Source: JACRDV01 sp024860865 [NCBI: Methanobacteriota archaeon] (lineage in GTDB: Archaea > JACRDV01). From it: 20,415 bases of DNA. Below are positions 13,490 to 20,415 of this stretch, piece by piece. The notes under the pieces were generated by a model that was not told the DNA's origin, made no database searches, and saw nothing but the letters and a program-made list of their open reading frames with translations. How positions within the stretch are numbered: position 1 is the stretch's first letter; each line of letters begins with the position of its first letter. Location: contig JACRDV010000031.1 in assembly GCA_024860865.1 (NCBI GenBank), forward strand, positions 1 to 20,415, written 5' to 3'. A program made the translations under genes and the position numbers.

Positions 13490-15856
13490 ATGACAAAGGT
13501 TGCAGCATTTGTATGTAGTTGCGGTGAAGAAATTTCAAAGAATGTTGATGTAGATGCTGTAGTTGAGCACATCAAAAAAATGCCATCTGTTATTGCGGTT
13601 AAACATGACTCTTTATGTTTACCTTCTGGAAAAGAAGTTATTCAAGAAACTCTTGCTAGAGAAGATGCAGAAAGGGTTGTTATTGCAGGATGTTCTCCGA
13701 AGTTAAATGAAATTTTGTTTAAAAGGGTGTTAAAAGACTCGAAGCTAAACCCATATTTATTAGAAATGGCAAATATTAGGGAGCAATGTGCATGGGTCCA
13801 TCCTGATAAGAAAAATGCTACTGACAAAGCTAAGGCTTTAGTTTCCGCTGCAATTGAAAAAGCTATGAAACTTGAACCTATCGAAAGCGCAAGCTTTACA
13901 GTGAATAATTCTGTTTTAATCATTGGAGCAGGAGTTGCTGGAATCCAGGCAGCAGTTGATTTAGCTGACCAAGGTTTTAAAGTTTATTTAGTTGATAGAA
14001 ACCCGACTATCGGTGGCAATACAAACCGACTCTATATGGCTTTCCCAACTGATGATTGTATATTTTGTGTTGCGTCTTCAAAAATTTTGCCGGGAATCAG
14101 AAAGTGCTTGTATAGGTCTAGTTTAACTTTACATCCGAATATTGAAGTGTTAACTTACTCTGAAATTAAAAAACTTGAAGGTTCGGTAGGAAATTTTAGA
14201 GCAACTATTGAGAAGAAACCTAAGTTTGTTGATGAAAGACTTTGTATTGCTTGTGGGCGATGCTCAGAGGTCTGTCCAATTGAAGTCCCTAATGAGTTTA
14301 ACTTTGGTATGAATAAAAGAAAAGCAATTTACATTCCTTTCTCAAACGCAATGCCTTTTACCTATATAATCGACGAAAAAAACTGCAAATTCGAGGCTTG
14401 TGGAAAATGCAGAAATATTTGTCCAACTAGGGCTATCAATTTCGATCAAACAACAACTGAATTAGAACTTAAAACAGGAGCAGTTATTGTGGCAATTGGC
14501 TTTGAAGAGTATGTGCCGGATAAAATAAGTGAATATGGGTTTGGAATTTACAAAAATGTTGTAACCCAGTCTTATCTTGCGCGAATGCTCGATCCAACTG
14601 GCCCTACTCACGGGAAAACAGTTAGGCTTTCTGATGGAGAGGAAGCTAAAAGAATTTTAATGATTCAATGTGTTGGATCGCGCGATAAAAAAACTAATTG
14701 GTATTGCTCCGGCATTTGTTGTATGTTTGCTCTAAAACACGCCATTTTGATGAAAGAAAAGAATCCTGATACCGATATAATAATCTCCTATATGGATATC
14801 CGTACTCCTGGTGATTATGAAAGCTACTACAATAAAGCTAGAGAATTGGGTGTAACTTTTCTTAGAGGAAGGCCTGCAGAAATAGCTGAAGATCCTCAAA
14901 CCAAGCAAGTAATTGCCAAGATTGAAGATACTGTATCGGGCGGAACGGCTGAGTATCCTGTAGATCTAGTTGTATTATCATCTGCTCTTGTCCCATCAAA
15001 AGGAACTGAAGACTTGGCTAAAATCCTGAAAATTGAAGTTAATGGAGAAACTGGTTTTGTTAAGCAACTCTATCCAAAGTTAAAGACGGTTGATACACGA
15101 ATAAAAGGTATTTATGTTTGCGGAGCAGCCACTGGACCAAAAGACATCCCCCAGTCAGTAACTGAAGGCAGTGCAGCCGCATCTAGAACTGCTTCGATCC
15201 TAACTCAAGGGACGTCAAGAGATTTAGCTATTGCAGTTGTTGATGAAAATGCATGCATTGGTTGTGAAATATGCGAGAAAGTTTGCCCACATCTTGCTAT
15301 TAGAATGATTGCAAAAGATGAAAAAAAGATTGCGCAAGTCAGCGCGCTAGAGTGCAATGGATGTGGGGTTTGTTCAGCTAATTGTTTGATTGGAGCTATT
15401 CAATTAAAGCATTCTGGGTTAGAACAACTTTTCTCTTATCTTAGCGGATTATTAACCGAAGTAAAAAAGAATGGGCTTAGGCCAATTATCATTTGTTTTG
15501 CATGCGATGAATGCGGATATGCTGCAATCGATGTTGCCGGCATAAATAAATTGCAATATCCAGCAAATGCCTTCGTAGTTAGAGTACCTTGTTTAGGCAG
15601 AATTTCAGCTCTGGAGATATTCAAAGCCCTGGAGGGAGGAGCTGATGGTGTTCTGTTAGTTGGGTGTATGCCGGATAGGTGCCACTATGTTAGAGGGAAT
15701 CAATGGTCTCAAGTTCATCTTGAAATAACTAAAGCTATACTTAGAGCAATCGGTCTAAACGAGAATAAAGTCAATATGTGTACCTTGCTTTCAGCTGAAC
15801 CTACCAAATTTGTGGATGCTATAAATGAGATGATCAAAAATTTAAGCAGTAGTTGA
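13490..15856 (+). CDS. HdrA-MvhD fusion flavoprotein, all-cysteine version
   Basis: A 788-residue single-chain fusion. Order: N-terminal cysteine domain (FVCSCGEEI, GCSPKLNE), FAD-binding GAGVAG (146-151), FPTDDCIFC (Cys190, Cys193), inserted ferredoxin (CIACGRCSEVCPIEV, then CKFEACGKCRNICP), remainder of the reductase domain, two C-terminal clusters (CIGCEICEKVCP and CNGCGVCSANC), and an MvhD domain from about residue 660 (CFACDECGYAAIDVAG, VPCLGRIS, GCMPDRCHYVRGN). Such HdrA-MvhD fusions are known and imply tight electron transfer from the 2Fe-2S site to the bifurcating flavin. It follows mvhD by 11 bases with GAGTGAG before its ATG. It is the Cys counterpart of the two preceding Sec genes and could be a partner subunit or a selenium-independent substitute. 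Confidence 0.93.
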   Translation: MTKVAAFVCSCGEEISKNVDVDAVVEHIKKMPSVIAVKHDSLCLPSGKEVIQETLAREDAERVVIAGCSPKLNEILFKRVLKDSKLNPYLLEMANIREQCAWVHPDKKNATDKAKALVSAAIEKAMKLEPIESASFTVNNSVLIIGAGVAGIQAAVDLADQGFKVYLVDRNPTIGGNTNRLYMAFPTDDCIFCVASSKILPGIRKCLYRSSLTLHPNIEVLTYSEIKKLEGSVGNFRATIEKKPKFVDERLCIACGRCSEVCPIEVPNEFNFGMNKRKAIYIPFSNAMPFTYIIDEKNCKFEACGKCRNICPTRAINFDQTTTELELKTGAVIVAIGFEEYVPDKISEYGFGIYKNVVTQSYLARMLDPTGPTHGKTVRLSDGEEAKRILMIQCVGSRDKKTNWYCSGICCMFALKHAILMKEKNPDTDIIISYMDIRTPGDYESYYNKARELGVTFLRGRPAEIAEDPQTKQVIAKIEDTVSGGTAEYPVDLVVLSSALVPSKGTEDLAKILKIEVNGETGFVKQLYPKLKTVDTRIKGIYVCGAATGPKDIPQSVTEGSAAASRTASILTQGTSRDLAIAVVDENACIGCEICEKVCPHLAIRMIAKDEKKIAQVSALECNGCGVCSANCLIGAIQLKHSGLEQLFSYLSGLLTEVKKNGLRPIIICFACDECGYAAIDVAGINKLQYPANAFVVRVPCLGRISALEIFKALEGGADGVLLVGCMPDRCHYVRGNQWSQVHLEITKAILRAIGLNENKVNMCTLLSAEPTKFVDAINEMIKNLSSS

Positions 15857-15861
15857 TATTC

Positions 15862-17298
15862 ATGGAAAAACGAGAAACAATCCTTGAGATAATAAAGAAC
15901 TTTGCAGGAATAGAAAGAGCTGTAAAGCCAATTATTGATGTTAAGAAAGAATTGATAACAACTCAAAACGAATTATCAAAACTAATATTGTCGCTTGAAT
16001 CCTTTAAGGCAGGATATGCCTCAGAATTTAACTCTTTATTAATTAAAGAATTAGTTAAAAAAATAAAGGCTCCTGAGATTTTAGATATTTTAAAAACTTT
16101 TGCAGAAAAAGAGAAACTCCAAGAATTAATCGATATTGTTGTTTCTATTAAACAAGAAAAAGAGCGCGAAAAAGAAAAAGCAATAGAAACAACAAAAAAA
16201 GTAAATGTTTTGGTTAAAAAATTTTCTGACTATATCTCCAGCGCATCATTTGATGAATTATCAAAAAAAATGAAAGAGATATACGATCTAATTAATTATC
16301 CTAGAGTGTTAACTGTTTCTGCAGTATTTCAAAAATTACATAGAGAGAAAAAAATCTCTGACCAAAAATTTCGAGAACTTTTTAAGGATGAAATCCTTTT
16401 GCAACTAGAAAGAGGCTCTATACTATTTGCTTTAGATAGAATAGGTCATATGACCTCGATTAAGGTATTTGAAACAACTGGAATTCTGCCGGACAAGGCT
16501 TATAAACACTTATGCGTTCTTAAGCGCGAAAATAAGATTCAGATTATTAGCGAAGAGAATGGCCATGAAGTGTTTGCAGCAGTTAAAGCACTTTCACCTG
16601 AAGAAGCTTCGTTAAAACAAATTTGTTTAAAAGCTATTGTTATTGGAGAAGAAATACTAAATTTAAAAACAAGGTCAGCTAATCTGAATGTTGAAGTTAT
16701 TGGTGAAGTCTTAAGGTCAATTGATAATATTCAAAGCCAACTAACTGAGCTGAGTCAAACGACAATCGCAGGTGTTATACTATCCAAAAACGCAATCGAA
16801 AAAACGCTCTTAGATGTTAAGCAGTTAAGAGCTCATTTAGGAGGATTTATAGAAAAAATTCCAACTAAACCGCGAGTTAGCATAGAAACACTAAAAGCAT
16901 TCGAAGTTCCGGAAGGCCTTGAAGGATATGGATTAGTTAAATGGGAATTTGAAAAATGTATTGGTTGTAGGATTTGCATCGATGTTTGCCCGCATAAAGC
17001 TCTTAACTTTAACACGCTACTTCCTTTATCTGAGGCAATTGCTGCGGTTGAAAAATTTCCGGAAGACAAAAAACTAAAAAAGAAAGCATTGTTTTTTGAT
17101 ATGATCAAAAAGCTTGCTGTAAAAATACCGACTGAACCAATCAAGTTTCCAGAAATAGCATTTGGCTATGGAAAAGTCGAATATGACCTTTTAAAATGCC
17201 TTGCTTGTAAGAATTGTGAGCAAAGCTGTCCATTGGATGCAATTAAAGTAATGCCTATTTTTGACCTCCCATCTCTAATGGTTCCTTCCAAAAAGTAG
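15862..17298 (+). CDS. Coiled-coil/winged-helix-like protein fused to a two-cluster ferredoxin
   Basis: A 478-residue protein I cannot place in a named family. Residues 1-150 are helical and highly charged with coiled-coil character (KEREKEKAIETTKKV). About 150-240 looks like a helical or winged-helix domain (FALDRIGHMTSIKVFETTG, then YKHLCVLKRENKIQII). More helices follow to about 350. The C-terminus has two 4Fe-4S motifs, CIGCRICIDVCP (from Cys366) and CLACKNCEQSCP (from Cys446), each preceded by a similar GYG-V-WE/Y phrase, suggesting an internal duplication. It starts five bases after the fusion gene's stop; I chose ATG 15862 over a TTG that overlaps the stop. As last gene of the hdr operon, it may be an electron-delivery or scaffold subunit, or a redox-sensing regulator. 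Function is inference. Confidence 0.8.
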   Translation: MEKRETILEIIKNFAGIERAVKPIIDVKKELITTQNELSKLILSLESFKAGYASEFNSLLIKELVKKIKAPEILDILKTFAEKEKLQELIDIVVSIKQEKEREKEKAIETTKKVNVLVKKFSDYISSASFDELSKKMKEIYDLINYPRVLTVSAVFQKLHREKKISDQKFRELFKDEILLQLERGSILFALDRIGHMTSIKVFETTGILPDKAYKHLCVLKRENKIQIISEENGHEVFAAVKALSPEEASLKQICLKAIVIGEEILNLKTRSANLNVEVIGEVLRSIDNIQSQLTELSQTTIAGVILSKNAIEKTLLDVKQLRAHLGGFIEKIPTKPRVSIETLKAFEVPEGLEGYGLVKWEFEKCIGCRICIDVCPHKALNFNTLLPLSEAIAAVEKFPEDKKLKKKALFFDMIKKLAVKIPTEPIKFPEIAFGYGKVEYDLLKCLACKNCEQSCPLDAIKVMPIFDLPSLMVPSKK

Positions 17299-17318
17299 TT
17301 TCTGATTCATATTCATAA

Positions 17319-17579
17319 TTATTTTCGTTTTCTGTAAAAAGAGTATCCGCATCCAATGACTATATCCTGCGGTTCATAAGGAAATTCTCTGCATGATTTA
17401 GGTCTGGTATTATATATCCGGCAAAAAGCCAAATCGCCTTTATAAAATAAAAAGGGGCACATTATGCCAATGGCACAACATTTACCACATCTTTTACATT
17501 CTCCTATGCGAGAGTAACCATCTGGTTTAAATCCCAAATATATTCGCACGAACTTGCTAATTTTCCATAATTTAGCCAA
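17319..17579 (-). CDS. YkgJ-like cysteine-cluster protein
   Basis: An 86-residue protein with the cysteine pattern of the YkgJ/zinc-iron-chelating family: CKRCGKCC, then CPFL, then CRIYNTRPKSCREFP and a final GCGY. These proteins probably bind a metal or iron-sulfur cluster; no reaction is established for most. It starts at TTG 17579 with GAGGAA seven to eight bases upstream, since no ATG is available. It is convergent with the hdr operon (20 bases between stops) and cotranscribed with, or downstream of, the DUF169 gene. It is shorter than many family members, so it may be a minimal version. Confidence 0.75.
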   Translation of the reverse strand: MAKLWKISKFVRIYLGFKPDGYSRIGECKRCGKCCAIGIMCPFLFYKGDLAFCRIYNTRPKSCREFPYEPQDIVIGCGYSFYRKRK

Positions 17580-17655
17580 AATGGTTCCTCTAAAGTTAAT
17601 TTCACAATTTAGGGTAATAGTATTATTGTTTTTAATTCTTGCAAAGGATTAACTT

Positions 17656-18390
17656 TTACTTTTCCTCTTTTTCAAAAACATTTTTCGGCTCCTTTGGAGG
17701 ATACCCGAGATCCACTAAAAGCGGCACCTTCAGTCCCTTTGCATCCGTTGCTTTAAGTCCATTTAAAAACGTATCCGCGTCTCTAAATGGCATAAAAAAT
17801 GTTAGCTCATCAGTTTGGAATTTTCCGTATATTCTTGCTCCAGAACAAGGCAATACTAAATTTGGTTTGCCATTATTGTATACATACACTGGACCATAAG
17901 CACAAGGAGTTGCATTTGGCCCAATTACAAAATTTATATTTTCGCCAGTCTCATGGACATACGCATGTACGCAACGCATTGCTTGCCAAGCATTAACAAA
18001 AAGAGCAATAAGATCGGGTGTAAAGCGCACTTTACTTAGAGGCCCAACTATTATACCTTTACTTTTTAGTTTTGGTTTTAATTCAATCTCTTTTTTAGCT
18101 ATTTCTTCATTTTTTGCGTATCTCATTTGACTTATTATGTTTTTTTCTTCTATCTCAGCCATGCCAAAACTTATTTTTTCAAATATGCAAGCTAGTTCCT
18201 CTTCTGTTGCACCAACAACATAGCCACCTGTGCTTGCAATCTTCAGCATTTGACATGAGTATATCTTCTTCTTTACCAATGCCACCCCTTTTAATTCGTT
18301 CTCATCCTTTACAAATTTCCAAGCGACTGGATATTGCTCTAGTCTCAACAATTCAGTAATATTTTGTTCTAACTCTCTATAATTCGCCAT
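17656..18390 (-). CDS. DUF169-family protein
   Basis: A 244-residue protein matching the DUF169 group common in anaerobic archaea and bacteria. Recognisable parts: YPVAWKFVKDENELKG near the start, YSCQMLKIAS, IIVGPLSKVRFTPDLIALFVNAWQAMRC, GPNATPCAYG and the C-terminal VLPCSGARIYG. Conserved cysteines in these phrases (SCQM, MRCVHA, TPCAYG, LPCSGAR) could bind a cofactor or metal, but no function is established to my knowledge. The ATG at 18390 has AGGT six to seven bases upstream. It precedes the YkgJ-like gene on the same strand, 76 bases away, and is divergent from the CoA-binding gene. Confidence 0.82.
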   Translation of the reverse strand: MANYRELEQNITELLRLEQYPVAWKFVKDENELKGVALVKKKIYSCQMLKIASTGGYVVGATEEELACIFEKISFGMAEIEEKNIISQMRYAKNEEIAKKEIELKPKLKSKGIIVGPLSKVRFTPDLIALFVNAWQAMRCVHAYVHETGENINFVIGPNATPCAYGPVYVYNNGKPNLVLPCSGARIYGKFQTDELTFFMPFRDADTFLNGLKATDAKGLKVPLLVDLGYPPKEPKNVFEKEEK

Positions 18391-18448
18391 GAAGATACCT
18401 TTTTAGTGATTATTCTGCAATAGACTTAAAAGTTCTCTTTTAAAATAA

Positions 18449-18462
18449 GTATAGTTTATATA
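18449..18462 (+). promoter_or_regulatory. TATA-like box of the CoA-binding gene
   Basis: AGTTTATATATTAT lies about 45 bases before the GTG start, in a 110-base divergent gap. Confidence 0.35.
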
Positions 18463-18501
18463 TTATTTTGATGATGAATGAGTCTAAAAATAACATAAAT
18501 T

Positions 18502-18912
18502 GTGGGGAAAAAATTGAGTGACGATGAAATCAAAGAAATATTGAAATTAAAAAGTATCGCAGTAGTTGGTCTCTCAAAAGACTCAAATAAACCTGCACAT
18601 TATGTTCCCAAATATATGAAAGAAAAAGGCTATAAAATAATACCAGTTAACCCAACAGCGACTGAAATTTTAGGCGAAAAATGCTATAAAAATTTAGTTG
18701 AAGTCCCAGAGAGCATTGATATAGTGAATGTTTTTAGGCCTTCTCAAGAAGCTTTGCCCATAGTAAAAGATGCGATAAAAAAGAAGGTCAAAGTAATTTG
18801 GATGCAAGAAGGCATAACTAACGAAGAAGCAGCACAAGAAGCGGTGAAAAATGGATTGAATGTTATCATGGACAAATGCATAATGAAAGAACACAGAAAA
18901 TTAATTGGGTAA
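18502..18912 (+). CDS. CoA-binding (YccU-type) Rossmann protein
   Basis: A 136-residue single-domain CoA-binding protein of the YccU/CoA_binding_2 type, as expected from length. The nucleotide-binding start is IAVVGLSKDSNKPAHYVPKYM, followed by GYKIIPVNPTATEILGEKCYKNL, a VNVFRPSQEA segment and VIWMQEGITNEEAAQEA, then MDKCIMKEH near the end. The fold resembles the first domain of succinyl-CoA synthetase alpha, but these stand-alone proteins have no settled role. The start is GTG 18502. TTG 18514, preceded by GGGG, is a plausible alternative. Convergent with the tRNA gene. Confidence 0.85.
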   Translation: MGKKLSDDEIKEILKLKSIAVVGLSKDSNKPAHYVPKYMKEKGYKIIPVNPTATEILGEKCYKNLVEVPESIDIVNVFRPSQEALPIVKDAIKKKVKVIWMQEGITNEEAAQEAVKNGLNVIMDKCIMKEHRKLIG

Positions 18913-18985
18913 TTGGAAAAATCGAATATAAATCTTCAGATTAGAGTAATGGACCGGTCGGGATTTGAACCCGAGGCCTCTGCCT

Positions 18986-18997
18986 CTCTCGGTAGCT
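18986..18997 (-). other. Canonical 12-base tRNA intron at position 37/38
   Basis: The intron AGCTACCGAGAG forms a textbook bulge-helix-bulge with the exon. CTCG (32-35) pairs with CGAG in the intron, flanked by three-base bulges CAA and AGA, each cut after its second base. Flanking helix is the anticodon stem. Confidence 0.88.
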
Positions 18998-19012
18998 TGC
19001 GAGGGCAGCGAT

Positions 19013-19035
19013 ATTGGCCAGATTATTAACTCTGT
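19013..19035 (-). other. Non-canonical 23-base tRNA intron in the D-arm (22/23)
   Basis: Removing 23 bases restores the D-stem GATC/GATC. The intron contains CAGA/TCTG as an inner helix. A three-pair helix (TGG/CCA, next to an A-G mismatch) with bulges AGA and ATA gives a relaxed bulge-helix-bulge whose cuts after the second bulge base match the inferred ends. Confidence 0.8.
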
Positions 19036-19333
19036 CTTCCAGTCTGATCTACCGGCCCTCAAATTAATTTCAGTTCTTTATCAATTTAAAATTTGTCTAA
19101 CTTTAGATTTGAATCCTTTCAAACCCCTTAATAACATTTCTTTGATATGGACTACATCATTCAAACCATAAGCAGGGACTGTTTTAATTTTTGGTTATAA
19201 GTTATTCATAGAATTCAAAAATCTATGAAGTTGCTAAACATAATTTGCTAATACAAAATAATGCGAAAAAACTTAAGACGAGAAAAGAAATTGAGAGAAT
19301 TGGAACTGAAACTAACAAAATACTCTACCAAAG

Positions 19334-19420
19334 TTAACTGGCAACCACTATCTTTAATATAGCTAAGCAAACCATCAATACAGCAAAACCTACTAAAGCC
19401 CAATTAATTTCTTGCTCCAT
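19334..19420 (-). CDS. Possible 28-residue single-span membrane protein
   Basis: A short frame MEQEINW followed by a hydrophobic run (ALVGFAVLMVCLAILKIVVA) that could span a membrane once. A TATA-like word (19437-19446) is 17-26 bases before the ATG, the spacing expected for a leaderless archaeal transcript. I recognise no family. The acidic head and hydrophobic body resemble small membrane subunits or stabilisers, but chance in AT-rich DNA is possible. Confidence 0.4.
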   Translation of the reverse strand: MEQEINWALVGFAVLMVCLAILKIVVAS

Positions 19421-19436
19421 GATTTTCTATCTCTGA

Positions 19437-19446
19437 TATTTATAAA
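19437..19446 (-). promoter_or_regulatory. TATA-like box before the 28-codon ORF
   Basis: Minus-strand TTTATAAATA centred about 21 bases from the ATG would place the start site at or next to the start codon. Confidence 0.35.
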
Positions 19447-19599
19447 AACCTTATTTATCAAATCCAATATTAAAATAGTTTTTGCGACTATTTGTGGGTT
19501 GGTCAGACTATTATTTTAATAATTTTGTTGTTTAAATTAACAAACAAATTTAGCGGTAAATCCTCTACATTAAGCTTAAAAGCCAAGTAAAATAGAATA

Positions 19600-19611
19600 T
19601 GTTTTATATTA
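19600..19611 (+). promoter_or_regulatory. TATA box of the histone-fold gene
   Basis: TGTTTTATATTA lies about 40 bases before the ATG, which puts the start site near 19630, immediately before the AGGAGG ribosome site (19631-19636). Confidence 0.45.
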
Positions 19612-19645
19612 GATACTGAAATTAATCACGAGGAGGTCTGATTAT

Positions 19646-19813
19646 ATGGCAATTGTTGTGGAAACAAGAGTTAGAGAGTTATTTCCTGAAGGTATACGAC
19701 TAGGCTCAGATGCTATCGAGGGATTAGATCAGATAGTGAAAGACCTTATAAAAAAAGCAGTTATGCGATGTGAAGCCAACGGAAGAAAAACTGTAAGAAA
19801 AGAAGACTTCTAA
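19646..19813 (+). CDS. Small histone-fold protein (DUF1931/NFYB-HAP3-like)
   Basis: A 55-residue archaeal histone-fold protein. The sequence VVETRVRELFPEGIRLGSDA, then LDQIVKDLIKKAVMRCEANGRKTVRKEDF, matches the short archaeal group annotated as DUF1931 or NFYB/HAP3-like; the final NGRKTVRKEDF is its hallmark. Such proteins bind DNA as dimers, as chromatin or regulatory factors. A strong AGGAGG ribosome site lies nine bases before the ATG, stronger than most in this window, suggesting high expression. A T-rich run follows the stop. It is somewhat shorter than classical archaeal histones (about 65-70), with the final helix reduced. Confidence 0.88.
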   Translation: MAIVVETRVRELFPEGIRLGSDAIEGLDQIVKDLIKKAVMRCEANGRKTVRKEDF

Positions 19814-19860
19814 AAATTTTTCTTTCATTTTTCTTTTTTAAAAAAATTTATTAAAAAGTT
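19814..19860 (+). terminator. T-rich terminator after the histone-fold gene
   Basis: Several T runs (ATTTTTCTTTCATTTTTC, then six T) directly after the stop, typical of archaeal oligo-T termination. Confidence 0.5.
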
Positions 19861-19906
19861 TTTTCATGTATATTTACTCTGTAATTTTTTATTTCTAGTT
19901 AAAAAG

Positions 19907-20415
19907 CTAAAATATTTTAGATTGCACCTTGATTATCATTGTAGGTGTAACTATCAAGTTAACTTTCGTATCATGTTTCTCTATAGGTACTTTATCTACA
20001 ATTTGAACATCGTGAACTGTTGTGATAACAGGAATTTTTCCAAATTTTTGTTGAACAGTGCTAATTTCTCTGTCTCCAAAACCTCCGGATTTTCCGAGCC
20101 TGTATCCGCTTTTATCTACAGCAACGCATCCAGTAACAATTAAATCAGGTTTCAATAATTCTCTCAATTTTACTCCATACTTGAATGCACCTTCAATTGT
20201 AGAAGCAAAATTTTCTTTTCCTTTAACTTTCTCAAAATCGATCTGCAGGTAACCATGTTTAAGTCTAGGTGAAGCCATGATTAGGATTTTACCATCTTTT
20301 AAAACAAATTCTCTCACTTTCTTCTGAGCAAAATCAGGATTAGCGACTATCACTTTTGCCTTTTTCCATTCTTCTAATTCCCTCACTCTTTCTGCAGCTT
20401 TGTCACTCCCACTAA
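19907..20415 (-). CDS. 5-formyltetrahydrofolate cyclo-ligase family protein, N-terminus outside window
   Basis: The frame is open to the right edge (about 169 codons visible); residues before the internal GTG at 20386 read GSDKAAERVRELEEW, which fits the family, so the gene starts beyond the window. The signature GYRLGKSGGFGDRE and MASPRLKHGYLQ match the MTHFS/5-FCL family. The bacterial and eukaryotic enzymes convert 5-formyl-THF to methenyl-THF using ATP; archaeal members are often annotated the same way with uncertain substrate. Lower down, VITTVHDVQIVDKVPIEKHD corresponds to the usual conserved C-terminal TVHDxQ region. It is convergent with the histone-fold gene. Confidence 0.88.
   Translation of the reverse strand, partial: SGSDKAAERVRELEEWKKAKVIVANPDFAQKKVREFVLKDGKILIMASPRLKHGYLQIDFEKVKGKENFASTIEGAFKYGVKLRELLKPDLIVTGCVAVDKSGYRLGKSGGFGDREISTVQQKFGKIPVITTVHDVQIVDKVPIEKHDTKVNLIVTPTMIIKVQSKIF

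Larger units (their letters stand above)
18950..19058 (-). tRNA. tRNA-Ala(CGC) with two introns
   Basis: The minus strand folds as a complete tRNA. The seven-pair acceptor GGGCCGG/CCGGTCC contains the G3-U70 pair that marks alanine tRNAs, with discriminator A and no encoded CCA. The D-arm is GATC/GATC after splicing, the anticodon stem CTGCC/GGCAG with loop CTCGCAA (anticodon CGC at 18999-19001), variable loop AGGCC, and T-arm TCGGG-TTCAAAT-CCCGA. Removing the two introns leaves 74 bases of normal geometry. Confidence 0.93.
19059..19645. other. Intergenic region between tRNA-Ala and histone-fold gene
   Basis: About 590 bases of AT-rich DNA. It holds the possible 28-codon ORF (19334-19420) and the promoter of the histone-fold gene at its right end. 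A 33-codon lysine/arginine-rich frame at 19261-19362 (plus) overlaps the small ORF and lacks a ribosome site; I do not accept it as a gene. Nothing else recognisable. Confidence 0.5.

Noticed and set aside
19261-19362. 33-codon basic ORF on the plus strand
   Set aside because: No ribosome site or TATA at a suitable distance, overlaps the better-supported minus-strand small ORF, and the composition reflects A-rich DNA.
1-20415. CRISPR arrays, insertion sequences or integrase/attachment sites
   Set aside because: I saw no regularly spaced repeats, transposase-like frames or terminal inverted repeats; a duplicated stretch of tRNA was not seen next to the tRNA-Ala.

Overview
The window comes from an AT-rich archaeon. 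The evidence is a histone-fold protein, TATA-type promoters, T-rich ends after genes, G-rich ribosome binding sites just before start codons, and a tRNA-Ala carrying two short introns with bulge-helix-bulge splice motifs. Two genes contain an in-frame UGA exactly where relatives have a cysteine, so the organism very probably decodes selenocysteine (Sec). Archaeal Sec decoding is known to me from Methanococcales, Methanopyrus and some Asgard archaea. Multi-intron tRNAs lean towards TACK/Asgard-type lineages. The sequence alone does not fix the taxon.

Layout. Positions 1-2117 (minus strand) hold a dissimilatory-sulfite-reductase accessory operon: dsrH/tusB-like, a 26-codon ORF, dsrM (membrane cytochrome b) and dsrK (iron-sulfur protein, cut by the left edge). 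A 590-base AT-rich gap follows, then on the plus strand a tusA-like sulfur carrier and the sulfite reductase pair dsrA-dsrB. Positions 5546-8162 hold a small ferredoxin (minus), a radical SAM/SPASM protein of the type linked to siroheme/heme maturation (plus), and a glutamyl-tRNA-reductase-like gene without its catalytic cysteine (minus). Positions 8396-9780 hold hdrC-hdrB on the minus strand.

A divergent promoter region separates hdrC from a large plus-strand operon (10030-17298). Its genes are a tandem HdrA-HdrA' protein with Sec at residue 60, an MvhD-like protein with Sec at residue 14, an all-cysteine HdrA-MvhD fusion, and an unfamiliar protein joining a helical/coiled-coil and winged-helix-like part to a two-cluster ferredoxin. 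The leader of this operon contains a 73-base imperfect hairpin with a GAA(A)/A internal loop under a C-G-rich stem, a good candidate for an archaeal SECIS element placed upstream of the UGA codons. The right end (17319-20415) has a YkgJ-like cysteine-cluster protein, a DUF169 protein, a CoA-binding protein, the tRNA-Ala, a possible tiny membrane protein, a histone-fold protein and a truncated 5-formyltetrahydrofolate cyclo-ligase.

Working together (inference): DsrAB would reduce sulfite (or act in reverse). TusA and DsrH would handle protein-bound sulfur. DsrMK would exchange electrons with the membrane quinone pool. HdrABC-MvhD would be a soluble flavin-based electron bifurcating/confurcating complex. 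The Sec-containing and Cys-only copies of HdrA and MvhD side by side in one operon, together with the atypical cofactor cysteines in DsrA and DsrB, are the most notable aspects.
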